Assembly (NCBI RefSeq): GCF_016772475.1
Contig: NZ_CP068595.1
Coordinates: forward strand, 4,836,001-4,900,000
Length of the DNA stretch: 64,000 nt
Reading direction: 5' to 3'
DNA from: Paenibacillus sonchi
Lineage (GTDB): Bacteria; Bacillota; Bacilli; Paenibacillales; Paenibacillaceae
In this document: one piece after another, positions 43,896-52,026 of the stretch
How the letters are laid out: every line of letters starts with the position of its first letter
How positions within the stretch are numbered: the first letter of the stretch is position 1
Translations under genes and position numbers: made by a program
The notes under the pieces: model-generated
Database searches by the model: none
What the model was told of the DNA's origin: nothing
What the model saw: the letters and a program-made list of their open reading frames with translations, nothing else

Positions 43896-44387
43896 ATGGT
43901 GAAAATAGCCCAGACGGACAGGGAATTAAAAGCCTTCATCGCCACTGCGGAGACGGCCTGGTTCAATGTGTATGATTCTGCGGATATAAACAGGGTGATT
44001 ACTGTGGGCGGGGTAGAGTATAAGCAGCTGCCGCTGAGATTCAGCACAAAAGCCAAGGTGATCGCTTATTTCCGGCGGTATTGGGGGGTGGATATGAGCA
44101 ACCGGATGTTCTGCAATCTGCAGACCGTTTCGCGGAACAACAGGCTGTACGTTATTGTAGGCGATACCGGCCTCGTTTCCTTTATTCCCCTGCGAATCAG
44201 AGTTACGGAGCGAACGGCTGCGCGCATCCGGCTGACGGCCGTCCTGTCTGCGGATGAGATAGAAGAAGTGGAAACGGAGAACGTCCGCTACCTGATTGCC
44301 AAGTCGGGAACAGCACTCCGTATTCTGAACAGGGATAAAAAAAATACGGACCCCCGGTATCAGACATGCCCGCTGAACGTCAGATGA
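43896..44387 (+). CDS. Hypothetical protein, possibly IseA-like
   Basis: A 163-residue protein starting MVKIAQTDRELKAF after AGGAGGAGAT. It has a mixed alpha/beta pattern with TVGGVEYKQLPLRFSTKAKV and IAYFRRYWGVDMS. The end TALRILNRDKKNTDPRYQTC resembles NTF2/IseA-like domains that close with a 'trivial product, then WKI' strand. No signal peptide is visible, unlike secreted IseA endopeptidase inhibitors. I cannot assign a function. Confidence 0.45.
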   Translation: MVKIAQTDRELKAFIATAETAWFNVYDSADINRVITVGGVEYKQLPLRFSTKAKVIAYFRRYWGVDMSNRMFCNLQTVSRNNRLYVIVGDTGLVSFIPLRIRVTERTAARIRLTAVLSADEIEEVETENVRYLIAKSGTALRILNRDKKNTDPRYQTCPLNVR

Positions 44388-44420
44388 CTTTTGCCGCAGA
44401 CTCCGCCTGATTTAAAAAGA

Positions 44421-44453
44421 GTACGGATTCAGCGGAGCTCACTGAATCCGTAC
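44421..44453 (-). terminator. Terminator of the minus-strand glycosidase gene
   Basis: GTACGGATTCAG and CTGAATCCGTAC form a 12-bp perfect stem. On the minus strand a T-rich run follows it. Confidence 0.85.
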
Positions 44454-44473
44454 CCGGTTATATAATACTAATT

Positions 44474-45310
44474 CTAGGGCTGCTTCGCTCCTGCCAAGGC
44501 AATCATCTGCACGACAGGGCGCGAGTCGCCTGTCAGCAGGGCTTCTGCGGCGTTCATCTGCGAGGAGCCGTCGCCGTCGAGAAAAATCCCTTCCCGCCCC
44601 CCGCCGGGGACGGCCTCCAGAATGGCTGTACGGAATTCCTCTGCCGTACAGCGCGTTGGCGTGACGATCAGCCACAGCTTCCCGTCCGCATTGTACACCA
44701 GCCCCGAGCGCATCCGCTGCTCGTCAGCATAGGGAAGATGCTCTGCGGCCGCGGCCGCCTGCCACAGCTCTTCATGCTGCAGGTTCATGCTGATGCCGCC
44801 CTGCGCCCAGTAATGCCCGCGGTCCGTGACGTCCAGCTCATCTCCCGAGGAGACGACCTGAACCGACAGCGCCCCGCTGGCCCCGTCCCAGACCAGTGTT
44901 CCACGCGGATATTTCGCGTTGAACCAGCCCGACCCATACGCCCCTTGAACTCCGTTCACCGGGCGGCCATTCATGACCGCCACCGACAGCAGGTCGCTGC
45001 CGTAAAAGAAGCCGCCGTTAATCCCGTAGGCGGCAATCGGGCGCAGCGCTGAACCTGCGCTGCGCAGTTTGATGTCAGCAGGCTGGGCTGACATCATATG
45101 CAGCTGCACCTGGGCGGAGCTGTCCGCCTGCAGGTAGCTGTATACGTGAGGGAGGCCGTGGAAGGCCTCCCTCGGCTGTGGCTGCGGCCTCGTCCACAGC
45201 ATCACGGCCACCGTAACAGCCGCCGCCAGCAGCACGGCGGCGATCAGCCGCGGCTTGCGCTGCCATGCCCGGCGCAGGCCGGTACGGGCGCTCTCAATTC
45301 GCGCCCACAT
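44474..45310 (-). CDS. Phosphodiester glycosidase (NAGPA) domain protein
   Basis: A 278-residue protein with an N-terminal membrane anchor (LIAAVLLAAAVTVAVML) and an external NAGPA domain (PF09992): AYGINGGFFYGSDL in the middle, GLVYNADGKLWLIV, and IFLDGDGSSQMNAAE near the end. NAGPA domains cleave phosphodiester-linked N-acetylglucosamine; in bacteria they are linked to exopolysaccharide or wall polymers. Its 5' end overlaps the M42 peptidase gene by 17 bp, so the two share a transcript. Confidence 0.85.
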   Translation of the reverse strand: MWARIESARTGLRRAWQRKPRLIAAVLLAAAVTVAVMLWTRPQPQPREAFHGLPHVYSYLQADSSAQVQLHMMSAQPADIKLRSAGSALRPIAAYGINGGFFYGSDLLSVAVMNGRPVNGVQGAYGSGWFNAKYPRGTLVWDGASGALSVQVVSSGDELDVTDRGHYWAQGGISMNLQHEELWQAAAAAEHLPYADEQRMRSGLVYNADGKLWLIVTPTRCTAEEFRTAILEAVPGGGREGIFLDGDGSSQMNAAEALLTGDSRPVVQMIALAGAKQP

Positions 45311-46337
45311 AAGCCGCGAGCAGCTTGGCCGTGTTCAGCACAGCCTGCTTGTGGGTGCGCTCCATGGAGTGGGAGGCGTGCACGCCCGGCCCGATCAGCG
45401 CGGCGCGGATATTGTTCCCGCCCCGCAGGGCGGCGGAAGCATCGGAGCCGTATTGCGGGTAAATGTCGACCGCAAACGGAATTGCCAGCCCGTTCGCCAG
45501 CTCGATTAGCTTGCCGGTCATGGCATAGTCATACGGCCCGGAGGAATCCTTGGCGCAGATGGAGACGTCGGTCTCCTTGCAGCTCAGGTCATCACCCATG
45601 GCGCCCATGTCGACGGCGATCATCTCGCTGATCCCGCCGGGAATCCAGGCGGCGCCGTGACCGACCTCTTCATAATTGGAGATGAGCAGGGACAGATTGT
45701 GCAGCGGTTTCCAGCCTTCGCGCTTCATGCTCTCCAGCAGACCCAGCAGTGCCGCCACACTGGCTTTGTCGTCCAGATGGCGCGATTTGATATAGCCGCT
45801 CGGCGTGATCACCGCCCGGGCATCGAAGGAGATGAAGTCGCCGACGGCAATGCCGAGTTTCAACACATCGTCTTTGGTAGACACCACCTCGTCGATGCGG
45901 ATCTCCATATTTTCCTCCGAACGTTTGAAATCACGCGCATCCGCGTAGACATGAACCGAGGGATGACTGCTCAGAATCGTCCCGGTATAGGTTAATCCGG
46001 TACGGGTATGGATGACGCAATATTCATTTTCGATGCTGTTCATGGTGAAGCCGCCGACAGAGGTCAGGCGCAGCGTGCCGTTGGGTTTAATGGAGCGCAC
46101 CATGGCTCCAAGTGTGTCCACATGGGCGCTGATGCCGATGGTGCGTGTAGGATCAAGTCCGGGCACAGTCAGAATAGCTCCGCCTTTTTCGTTCCAGCTC
46201 AAGGGGACGCCCAGTGCGGCCGCTTCCTCAGCCACAAGCTTCATGACCTGTGCCGTGAAGCCGCTGGGGCTGGGGGTGTCCAGCAGTTTTTTTAGAACCG
46301 ATAAGATATACGCCTCGTTAGGTTGGATGGTAAGCAA
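45294..46337 (-). CDS. M42 family metallo-aminopeptidase
   Basis: A 347-residue dinuclear zinc or cobalt aminopeptidase. Metal ligands are expected in ISAHVDTLGAM (His), RHLDDKASVAAL (bridging Asp), NYEEVGHGA (catalytic Glu pair), AVDMGAMGDD (Asp) and GPGVHASHSMERTH (His). It is of the PepA/YhfE-like tetrahedral type that trims peptides in the cytosol. TTG 46337 is preferred because CAGGAGGAC stands just ahead; the frame also runs to 46379. Confidence 0.88.
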   Translation of the reverse strand: MLTIQPNEAYILSVLKKLLDTPSPSGFTAQVMKLVAEEAAALGVPLSWNEKGGAILTVPGLDPTRTIGISAHVDTLGAMVRSIKPNGTLRLTSVGGFTMNSIENEYCVIHTRTGLTYTGTILSSHPSVHVYADARDFKRSEENMEIRIDEVVSTKDDVLKLGIAVGDFISFDARAVITPSGYIKSRHLDDKASVAALLGLLESMKREGWKPLHNLSLLISNYEEVGHGAAWIPGGISEMIAVDMGAMGDDLSCKETDVSICAKDSSGPYDYAMTGKLIELANGLAIPFAVDIYPQYGSDASAALRGGNNIRAALIGPGVHASHSMERTHKQAVLNTAKLLAAYVGAN

Positions 46338-46463
46338 GATTATAGTCCTCCTGTTCTTTATAAGCGATATAAGTTGCACATGTGATTTTAGGTGAGGTCA
46401 TTTATATAGCTTTTCTATGAAACTATGGATGTACATTTCTTTTTGATTTTCGTGCAGGTCAGC

Positions 46464-46784
46464 TTAGAGCTGGGTTGTGCTGTTTGCAGACAAGCTATCC
46501 TGAGTCGCAGACACTGCGTCCAGGGAATTTCCCGCATCACGGAGCTTGTTCAGCTCTGCTGTAAGGCCTTTAATTTGCTTCTGCAGCTTATATTGGCGGA
46601 AAATGCCATAGGAACCGACAATAACCCCGCCGATCAGTGCACAGCCCAGAATGACCAGGATCAGCGGAATGCTGACCACATCCAAATAGAAATTAACCTC
46701 AACCGGGTCAACATTGATGACGGCGAACACAGCGGTCAGCAGGGCGAAGATCAGACCTAAGATCAGCGACCATTGCAATCTCAT
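46464..46784 (-). CDS. LapA family membrane protein
   Basis: A 106-residue protein with two spans (LILGLIFALLTAVFAVI and IPLILVILGCALIGGVIVG) separated by NVDPVEVNFYLDVV, then a coiled coil (LQKQIKGLTAELNKL). This is the LapA/DUF1049 pattern, as in B. subtilis YrvD-like proteins and E. coli LapA. AAAGGAGGAAGTTTC precedes ATG 46784. Confidence 0.85.
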   Translation of the reverse strand: MRLQWSLILGLIFALLTAVFAVINVDPVEVNFYLDVVSIPLILVILGCALIGGVIVGSYGIFRQYKLQKQIKGLTAELNKLRDAGNSLDAVSATQDSLSANSTTQL

Positions 46785-46870
46785 GAAACTTCCTCCTTTG
46801 AGCATGGGTGACAAGATAAATCCCCTGCCCGCAAAGGGCAAGGGATTACTGTAATACTAAGCTTTACGGC

Positions 46871-48787
46871 TTATTTGGTCAACTGTTCCATCTGCTCAAT
46901 CACACTTTCGAAGACGCTCATCGCTTCGCGGATCGGTGCAGGAGAGGACATGTCGACGCCTGCCTTGGAGAGAATGTTGATCGAATAATCACTGCCGCCG
47001 CTCTTCAGGAAGCCGAGGTACTTGTCGACCGCCGGTTTGCCGTCCTCCAGAATCTGCTTGGCGAAGCTGGTTGCCGCCGAGAAGCCGGTAGCATATTTGT
47101 ATACATAGAAGCTGTTGTAGAAATGCGGAATCCGCGCCCATTCCATCTCGATATCCTTGTCAACCACCATATCCTTGCCGTAGTACTTGACATTCAGGTC
47201 ATAGTAGATGGCCGACAGGTCCTGAGGCGTCAGCGATTCGCCTTCTTCGGCGCGCTGGTGAATGATCTTCTCGAATTCAGCAAACATCGTTTGCCGGAAA
47301 ACAGTAGTGCGGAACTGGTCGGCATAATAAGTGAGCAGGTACATTTTTTCTTTTGGATCTGTGGATTTCTTGAGCAGATAATCCATCAGCAGCGCCTCGT
47401 TGGTCGTTGATGCCACTTCCGCAAGGAAAATGGTATACTGCGCATCCCTGTATTTCAGCGCGTTGTCCGAATAGTAGGAATGCAGGGCATGGCCCATTTC
47501 ATGCGCCAGCGTGAACATGCTGTTCAGGTTATCGTTATGGTTCAGCAGCACATAAGGGTGTGTGCCGTAGGCTCCCCAGCTGTATGCGCCGGTTCGTTTG
47601 TTCTCATTTTCGTAGACATCAATCCAGCCTTTATCATAGCCTTCCTGCAGCACACTCAGGTAATCCCCGCCGAGAGGCTTCAGGCCTTCTTTGGTAATCT
47701 TCTTGGCTTCTTCAAAAGTGATATCCAGCTTGTATTCGTCCACCAGCGGTGCGAACAGGTCATACATATGTAACTCATCAACGCCAAGCAGCTTCTGGCG
47801 CAGCTTCATGTAGCGGTGCATCAGCGGCAGGCTCTCGTGAATGGTATCAATCAGGTTGGTGTAGACCTCTTTCGGAATATTATCTCCGTAGAGGGACATT
47901 TCCAGCACGGAAGGATACTTGCGCACACGCGAGTAGAAAACATTTTTGTTTACGTTCGCGCTGAGTGTTGCTGCTATTGTGTTCTTTTGCTTGCCATATG
48001 TTTCATAGACCGCTTTAAACGCATTTTTGCGCACCTCACGGTCAGGGCTTTCCAGGAATTGAATGTAGCTTCCGTGCGTCAGGTCTACTTCCTTGCCTTC
48101 CTCGTTCTTGATCTTCGGGAACTTCAGGTCGGCATTGTTGAGCATGCTGAACACGGTTTGCGGTGCCTGTGCCAGCGTGCCAACCTGTGCAAGCAGTGCT
48201 TCCTCCGCTTTGGTCAGGATATGCGCTTTCTCACGCTTCATTTCTTTCAAAGTGAAGGTGTAATCCGAGAGGGAAGCGTCGGCTATGAACTGGTCCAGCT
48301 TCTCATCAGGCAAGGCCAGAATCTCCGGTGTGATAAAAGAAGTAGCCTCTCCGGCTTCCACTCCAAGCTTCTTTGCTTTTTGGGAGAGGGCCTGATAGGT
48401 TGGGGCAGCCGTATCTTCATCCTGGCGCATATGCGCGTAGACATACAGGCGCTCGGTCAGCAGGGACAGCTTGTCGTCCAGCTCGAAGCACTTTTTGAGT
48501 GCATCCGGTGAGTCCAGCTTCCCCTGAAATCCGGAGGCGCTGTTGATAAGCTTCTTGGCTTCCTTGTATTCCGCATCCCATTGCTCCTGCGAAGCGAACA
48601 TATCTTCAAGCTTCCAGCGGTTTTCGGCGGGCACTTCACTTCTCTTCAATAATTGTTTCATTGCAATCCTCCTCGGATGATGGGATGTAGTAGTCATATC
48701 CTTCTGCGGTGCGGCGAATGAAGATAAATCACCCGGCAGCAGGCTTAAGGCAAGCAGTAACGGGAGGGACTTGACAGTAAAAGACAT
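46871..48787 (-). CDS. pepF: Oligoendopeptidase F, with two candidate starts
   Basis: An M3B zinc metallopeptidase that cuts oligopeptides. The zinc motif is LAHEMGHALHSYYS (HExxH), with GSDYSINILSKAGVD near the C-terminus. From ATG 48661 (behind GAGGAGGATTGCA) the protein has 596 residues, the normal length, and begins MKQLLKRSEVPAENRW like cytosolic PepF. The frame continues to ATG 48787, which has an even better site (AAGGAGGCTTCTGTT). It adds 42 residues resembling a signal peptide (MSFTVKSLPLLLALSLLPGD, then SSFAAPQ). Both an exported and a cytosolic form are conceivable. Confidence 0.9.
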   Translation of the reverse strand: MSFTVKSLPLLLALSLLPGDLSSFAAPQKDMTTTSHHPRRIAMKQLLKRSEVPAENRWKLEDMFASQEQWDAEYKEAKKLINSASGFQGKLDSPDALKKCFELDDKLSLLTERLYVYAHMRQDEDTAAPTYQALSQKAKKLGVEAGEATSFITPEILALPDEKLDQFIADASLSDYTFTLKEMKREKAHILTKAEEALLAQVGTLAQAPQTVFSMLNNADLKFPKIKNEEGKEVDLTHGSYIQFLESPDREVRKNAFKAVYETYGKQKNTIAATLSANVNKNVFYSRVRKYPSVLEMSLYGDNIPKEVYTNLIDTIHESLPLMHRYMKLRQKLLGVDELHMYDLFAPLVDEYKLDITFEEAKKITKEGLKPLGGDYLSVLQEGYDKGWIDVYENENKRTGAYSWGAYGTHPYVLLNHNDNLNSMFTLAHEMGHALHSYYSDNALKYRDAQYTIFLAEVASTTNEALLMDYLLKKSTDPKEKMYLLTYYADQFRTTVFRQTMFAEFEKIIHQRAEEGESLTPQDLSAIYYDLNVKYYGKDMVVDKDIEMEWARIPHFYNSFYVYKYATGFSAATSFAKQILEDGKPAVDKYLGFLKSGGSDYSINILSKAGVDMSSPAPIREAMSVFESVIEQMEQLTK

Positions 48788-48918
48788 AACAGAAGCCTCC
48801 TTAGCACTTTAAGGTTGGCTTAGTATGCCCTGCCAAATCCTGATTATTTATCCTATGGCGTACATCCATACTTCAATGTCAGAATTTAATACACGCCTTT
48901 TAGAACCAGCCGCAAAAG

Positions 48919-49089
48919 TTATGCCACCAGGCTATAAATAATGAAGACAAAAGCCAAGGCAATCAGAATTACCGCAGTCAGGGCCATGCCGCGTTTGAGG
49001 CGCGGCGGCACCTTTTCCCTGCCCATGACCAGAACGGCTCCCAGGCACAGGACAACAATAATATAGATGACTAAATTCTCGTTATCCAT
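48919..49089 (-). CDS. Small two-span membrane protein (56 residues)
   Basis: ATG 49089 opens a frame, MDNENLVIYIIVVLCLGAVL, then a loop (GREKVPPRLKRGM) and a second span (ALTAVILIALAFVFIIYSLV), stopping at TAA 48921-48919. AAAGAGGTC lies about 11 bases ahead. It is only seven bases behind the next minus-strand gene, so the two are cotranscribed. Function unknown. Confidence 0.6.
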   Translation of the reverse strand: MDNENLVIYIIVVLCLGAVLVMGREKVPPRLKRGMALTAVILIALAFVFIIYSLVA

Positions 49090-49095
49090 CTGCGG

Positions 49096-49335
49096 CTAGA
49101 CCTCTTTAAAGGCTGCCATGATATTCTTGTACTCTTCTTCATTATCCTTGTACGATTCCTTGTTAAAGCGGTTGTTGACCCATTGCATCATGGCCGGGCG
49201 GCTCATAAAGGTATGCGTTTCTTCTCCCCATTGGTCGGAAATCTCCCGGAGGACAATATAGCGCCCCTGAACCTCTACCGTCATCATATTCCATTTGTCT
49301 GTTTTGTATATTTCATGTTTTTTGATCATTTTCAT
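49096..49335 (-). CDS. Hypothetical protein (79 residues)
   Basis: A small soluble protein: MKMIKKHEIYKTDKWNMMTV at the start, VQGRYIVLREISDQWGEETH in the middle and a charged helical end. The ATG 49335 follows CAGGGTGG; a longer frame to 49464 covers the cold-shock promoter on the other strand and lacks a ribosome site. I do not recognise it. Confidence 0.55.
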   Translation of the reverse strand: MKMIKKHEIYKTDKWNMMTVEVQGRYIVLREISDQWGEETHTFMSRPAMMQWVNNRFNKESYKDNEEEYKNIMAAFKEV

Positions 49336-49427
49336 TACCACCCTGGCGATTTTTGACTTTTGGCTCAATGATAACGCACGGGGGAAGTGAAAAGCAAATA
49401 TTATCACCGGATAAGGGAAATGGTGGA

Positions 49428-49456
49428 TTGCTTTGCAGGCAGAGTTGGGGTATAAT
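49428..49456 (+). promoter_or_regulatory. Sigma-A promoter of the cold-shock gene
   Basis: TTGCTT (49428-49433) and TATAAT (49451-49456) are spaced 17 bp. The leader is short, about 40 nt, without the long cold-box leader of E. coli cspA. Confidence 0.8.
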
Positions 49457-49501
49457 GTAAACATACGTCATATATGGCGGTATTTTTAGGAGGTTGTTCA
49501 T

Positions 49502-49699
49502 TTGAAAGGTACAGTAAAATGGTTTAACGCAGAAAAAGGCTATGGTTTTCTTCAAGTAGAAGGCGGCGAAGATGTATTCGTTCACTTCTCAGCAATCCAA
49601 GGTGAAGGATTCAAGACTTTGGATGAAGGCCAAGCGGTAGAATTCGATATTACTGATGGTAACCGCGGTCCCCAAGCAGCTAACGTAGTTAAATTATAA
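49502..49699 (+). CDS. Cold-shock protein (CspA/CspB family)
   Basis: A 65-residue single-stranded nucleic-acid-binding protein: [20 protein letters not shown] with RNP1 (KGYGFLQV) and RNP2 (DVFVHFSA), ending [10 protein letters not shown]. It acts as an RNA chaperone. Start TTG 49502 follows AGGAGG at 49489-49494. Confidence 0.95.
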   Translation: MKGTVKWFNAEKGYGFLQVEGGEDVFVHFSAIQGEGFKTLDEGQAVEFDITDGNRGPQAANVVKL

Positions 49700-49786
49700 G
49701 AAACGGCTGGACAGCATGTCTGTCAGTCACAACATATAGTTTTGTAATGGCAGCACTTGCAAGAGTGGTAACCAGAAATTCAAAGC

Positions 49787-49816
49787 ACACAGTTCTTACG
49801 GGAACTGTGTTTTTTT
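49787..49816 (+). terminator. Terminator of the cold-shock gene
   Basis: ACACAGTTC (49787-49795) pairs with GAACTGTGT (49802-49810), followed by seven T. Confidence 0.88.
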
Positions 49817-49915
49817 GTTGAATAGGAAATTATACATTGTCAAAAACGCGGATATCTTGAAAGCCTCAGAGGATATAAGCGATGCAGTAGGGTTGGGTTC
49901 CATCCGCAGACTGAA

Positions 49916-50028
49916 GCGGACAGAGGAGCCCTTATTTTGCCTAAAATTTTGTTTTTTCAGCGGATACGGACTCAGGGGCCGTTATATCATTCGATGGAGC
50001 CTGTTTCAATAACGGCTTTCCTGTCCGC
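49916..50028 (+). repeat. Extragenic repeat with inverted ends (family 1)
   Basis: GCGGACAG (49916-49923) and CTGTCCGC (50021-50028) are perfect inverted ends. Inside, two direct units start at 49916 and 49966, 50 bp apart (CGGAC...GGAGCC-CTTATTT and CGGAC...GGGGCCGTTAT). The third unit is the inverted right end (GGACAGGAAAGCCGTTATT when reversed). It belongs with the units at 4539 and 10554. Confidence 0.65.
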
Positions 50029-50275
50029 ACGTTTCCACTTGAAAGATAAGAATTTTATATGTTTTGGGGAAAGCGAAGCTTTATTTGTATAGGAAACCTC
50101 CGCAAGTGGATAAAATTATGCTTGAAGTTGTAGAATAAATACTTTTGACGAATGTGTAACGAGCAACAGCAGAAATGCCGTTGCTGTGGCTGCGAAGGCC
50201 GAGTTCTGAGGGGGGAGTCGGTCTAAATATCCTAATTCCAACTAGTAATTACTTACCGGTTTCTTCACAGGTGCT

Positions 50276-50461
50276 AGTTGGAAAAAGGGAACTTATTTTT
50301 CCGGAAATTAAAAAATCCTAAGATTTAAGTGGAAAAAGTAACCCTAATTGGCCCACTTTTCCTGAATAATGGTGAAATGAGCTGAATTAGTGTCCCTTTT
50401 TCCACTTAGATCTGCCCGAGGATGGGTATTCCGGCAAATTAGTTAACCTTTTTCCACTTAA
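50276..50461. repeat. Extragenic repeat: two forward and two reverse units (family 2)
   Basis: Core AAGTGGAAAAAG occurs as GTTGGAAAAAGGG at 50277 and AAGTGGAAAAAG at 50327. It also occurs reversed as CCCTTTTTCCACTTA at 50394 and CCTTTTTCCACTTA at 50447. The spacing is about 51 bp within each pair. An AATTAG/CTAATT motif accompanies most units. No ORF fits the surrounding 49817-50584. Confidence 0.65.
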
Positions 50462-50584
50462 AGGGTTGCCGCAGGATTCGTTGGGTCAGTAGATGAGTTC
50501 ATAATAAAGGACAGATCATTTTGATCAAGTTCTTTTTTATTTTTCGGGGAAATTCTCCAGCTATCGCTTGCAGAGAGCAAGACC

Positions 50585-51817
50585 CTAATAATCTTTTCTG
50601 CGCAAATAACGTCCGAAACCGAATCCCGTATCCGCCAGGTGTTTGGCGAAAAAACCAACAAAGGCCAGCAGCGAGAAGCTCATGGCCACCACATAGAAAA
50701 CCGTCCGTCCGGCATCTTCATAGATAAGTCCGCCAAAGGTGCCGCTGAGCAGACCGGCTGCACTGGACCAGACGACAGTAAAGATCGCCATACCGGTGGC
50801 ACGGAGATGATCCGGGATAATCCGTGTAATGTACCGGACGGCCGTCACGTAGTATATGCCGAATGAGACGCTGTGCATGGCCTGGATCGCAACAACAGCA
50901 ACAGGCTCATCCGCCAGCGCCATGAACAGGAAACGTGCGGCGAACATCAGACTGGCAAAAGCGAGCAGAGGCAGCTCCTTGAATCTGTCACCGTATCTGC
51001 TCAGGGCGAAAAAGACCGGAATCTCGCTCAAGGCTGAGGCCAGCAGCGACCAGCCAACGATCTCATCGCCTGCATTCATGGCTTTCAGGCTGAGTGTAAG
51101 GAACGCTTCATTCATTCTGTAGCCAATGGCAAGCACGAAAACACTGCCGAAAAACCATAGTACTTCTTTTTGCAGCAAAATCTGTTTCAGTCCTCCCGCC
51201 TTGGCCGGCTCGGCTGCAGGAACGGCAGCATGCTGCATATTCTCTCCGGTCCGCCTGACATCTTTCAGGCCAACGGTAATTAGAAGCGCAATGATTACGA
51301 TTACAATACAGACGGCTATGCTGGAGGCCGGTCCCAACGCTCTCAGCACATATCCGATCGTCAGCGCGAAAAAGGAGTAGCCAAGCGAGCCAAAAACCCG
51401 GATGGTAATGAAGTTGCGCCCGTGGCGCTGGGCAATTTTGATCGCCATCGTATCTGCAAGCGGGAAAAGCGGGTAATAGAAGAAATAGAAAAGGGACAAA
51501 ATAAGCATAACCACCCCAAAATCTGTGGCTCTTGCCAGTATAAGTGCAGTAACCAGCTGGCCGGCCAGAAGAATGGCCATGATTTTTTTGATGGTGCCCA
51601 GCCGGTCGCTGACCATGCTCCAGAACAGGTTGGACAAAATGGAGATCAGGGGTCCGATGGAATACAGGATTCCGATCTGCGGGCTGGTGAAGCCGAGATG
51701 GGTATAGAATAAAGGAAAATAAGAGACGACAAGCACACTGGTGCCGAAAAGCGTGAACATAAAGGATCGCAGCCAGTTTTGATCGCTGTACTGGCCGCTG
51801 CTCCGTCCTGGTGACAT
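50585..51817 (-). CDS. MFS transporter
   Basis: A 410-residue carrier with about twelve spans. The first pair starts LRSFMFTLFGTSVLVVSYFP, and the middle of the protein has a hydrophilic loop (AVPAAEPAKAGGLKQ) splitting two six-span halves. Motif A is diverged (SMVSDRLGTIKKIM). It resembles the nucleoside/PPP (LacY-like) MFS_1 branch found in Bacilli. Substrate unknown. AGAGGAGT precedes ATG 51817. Confidence 0.82.
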   Translation of the reverse strand: MSPGRSSGQYSDQNWLRSFMFTLFGTSVLVVSYFPLFYTHLGFTSPQIGILYSIGPLISILSNLFWSMVSDRLGTIKKIMAILLAGQLVTALILARATDFGVVMLILSLFYFFYYPLFPLADTMAIKIAQRHGRNFITIRVFGSLGYSFFALTIGYVLRALGPASSIAVCIVIVIIALLITVGLKDVRRTGENMQHAAVPAAEPAKAGGLKQILLQKEVLWFFGSVFVLAIGYRMNEAFLTLSLKAMNAGDEIVGWSLLASALSEIPVFFALSRYGDRFKELPLLAFASLMFAARFLFMALADEPVAVVAIQAMHSVSFGIYYVTAVRYITRIIPDHLRATGMAIFTVVWSSAAGLLSGTFGGLIYEDAGRTVFYVVAMSFSLLAFVGFFAKHLADTGFGFGRYLRRKDY

Positions 51818-52026
51818 GATGCCTGCACTCCTCTGAATATGAAATACGGCTTAGTATCCATATACTTTAGTGATTAACGCGTTCTAGTATAGCATAAAGC
51901 ATGCTCCAGATGTCCGGGAATTTATTGTTTCTGAATCTTTCAAGGTTTTGCGAAAGTGATTTTGTTGTTTGTACAAATACGCTCTGCATATTATAATAAT
52001 GATGATTTGGATAAGGAGACAACAAT

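Noticed and set aside
49815..50012. 65-codon plus-strand frame after the cold-shock gene
   Set aside because: It begins within the terminator T run and runs through the family 1 repeat. There is no coding signature.
51291..51309. ATGATTACGATTACAATAC, similar to a Zur half-site
   Set aside because: It is inside the MFS coding region, lacks the palindrome and has no promoter beside it.
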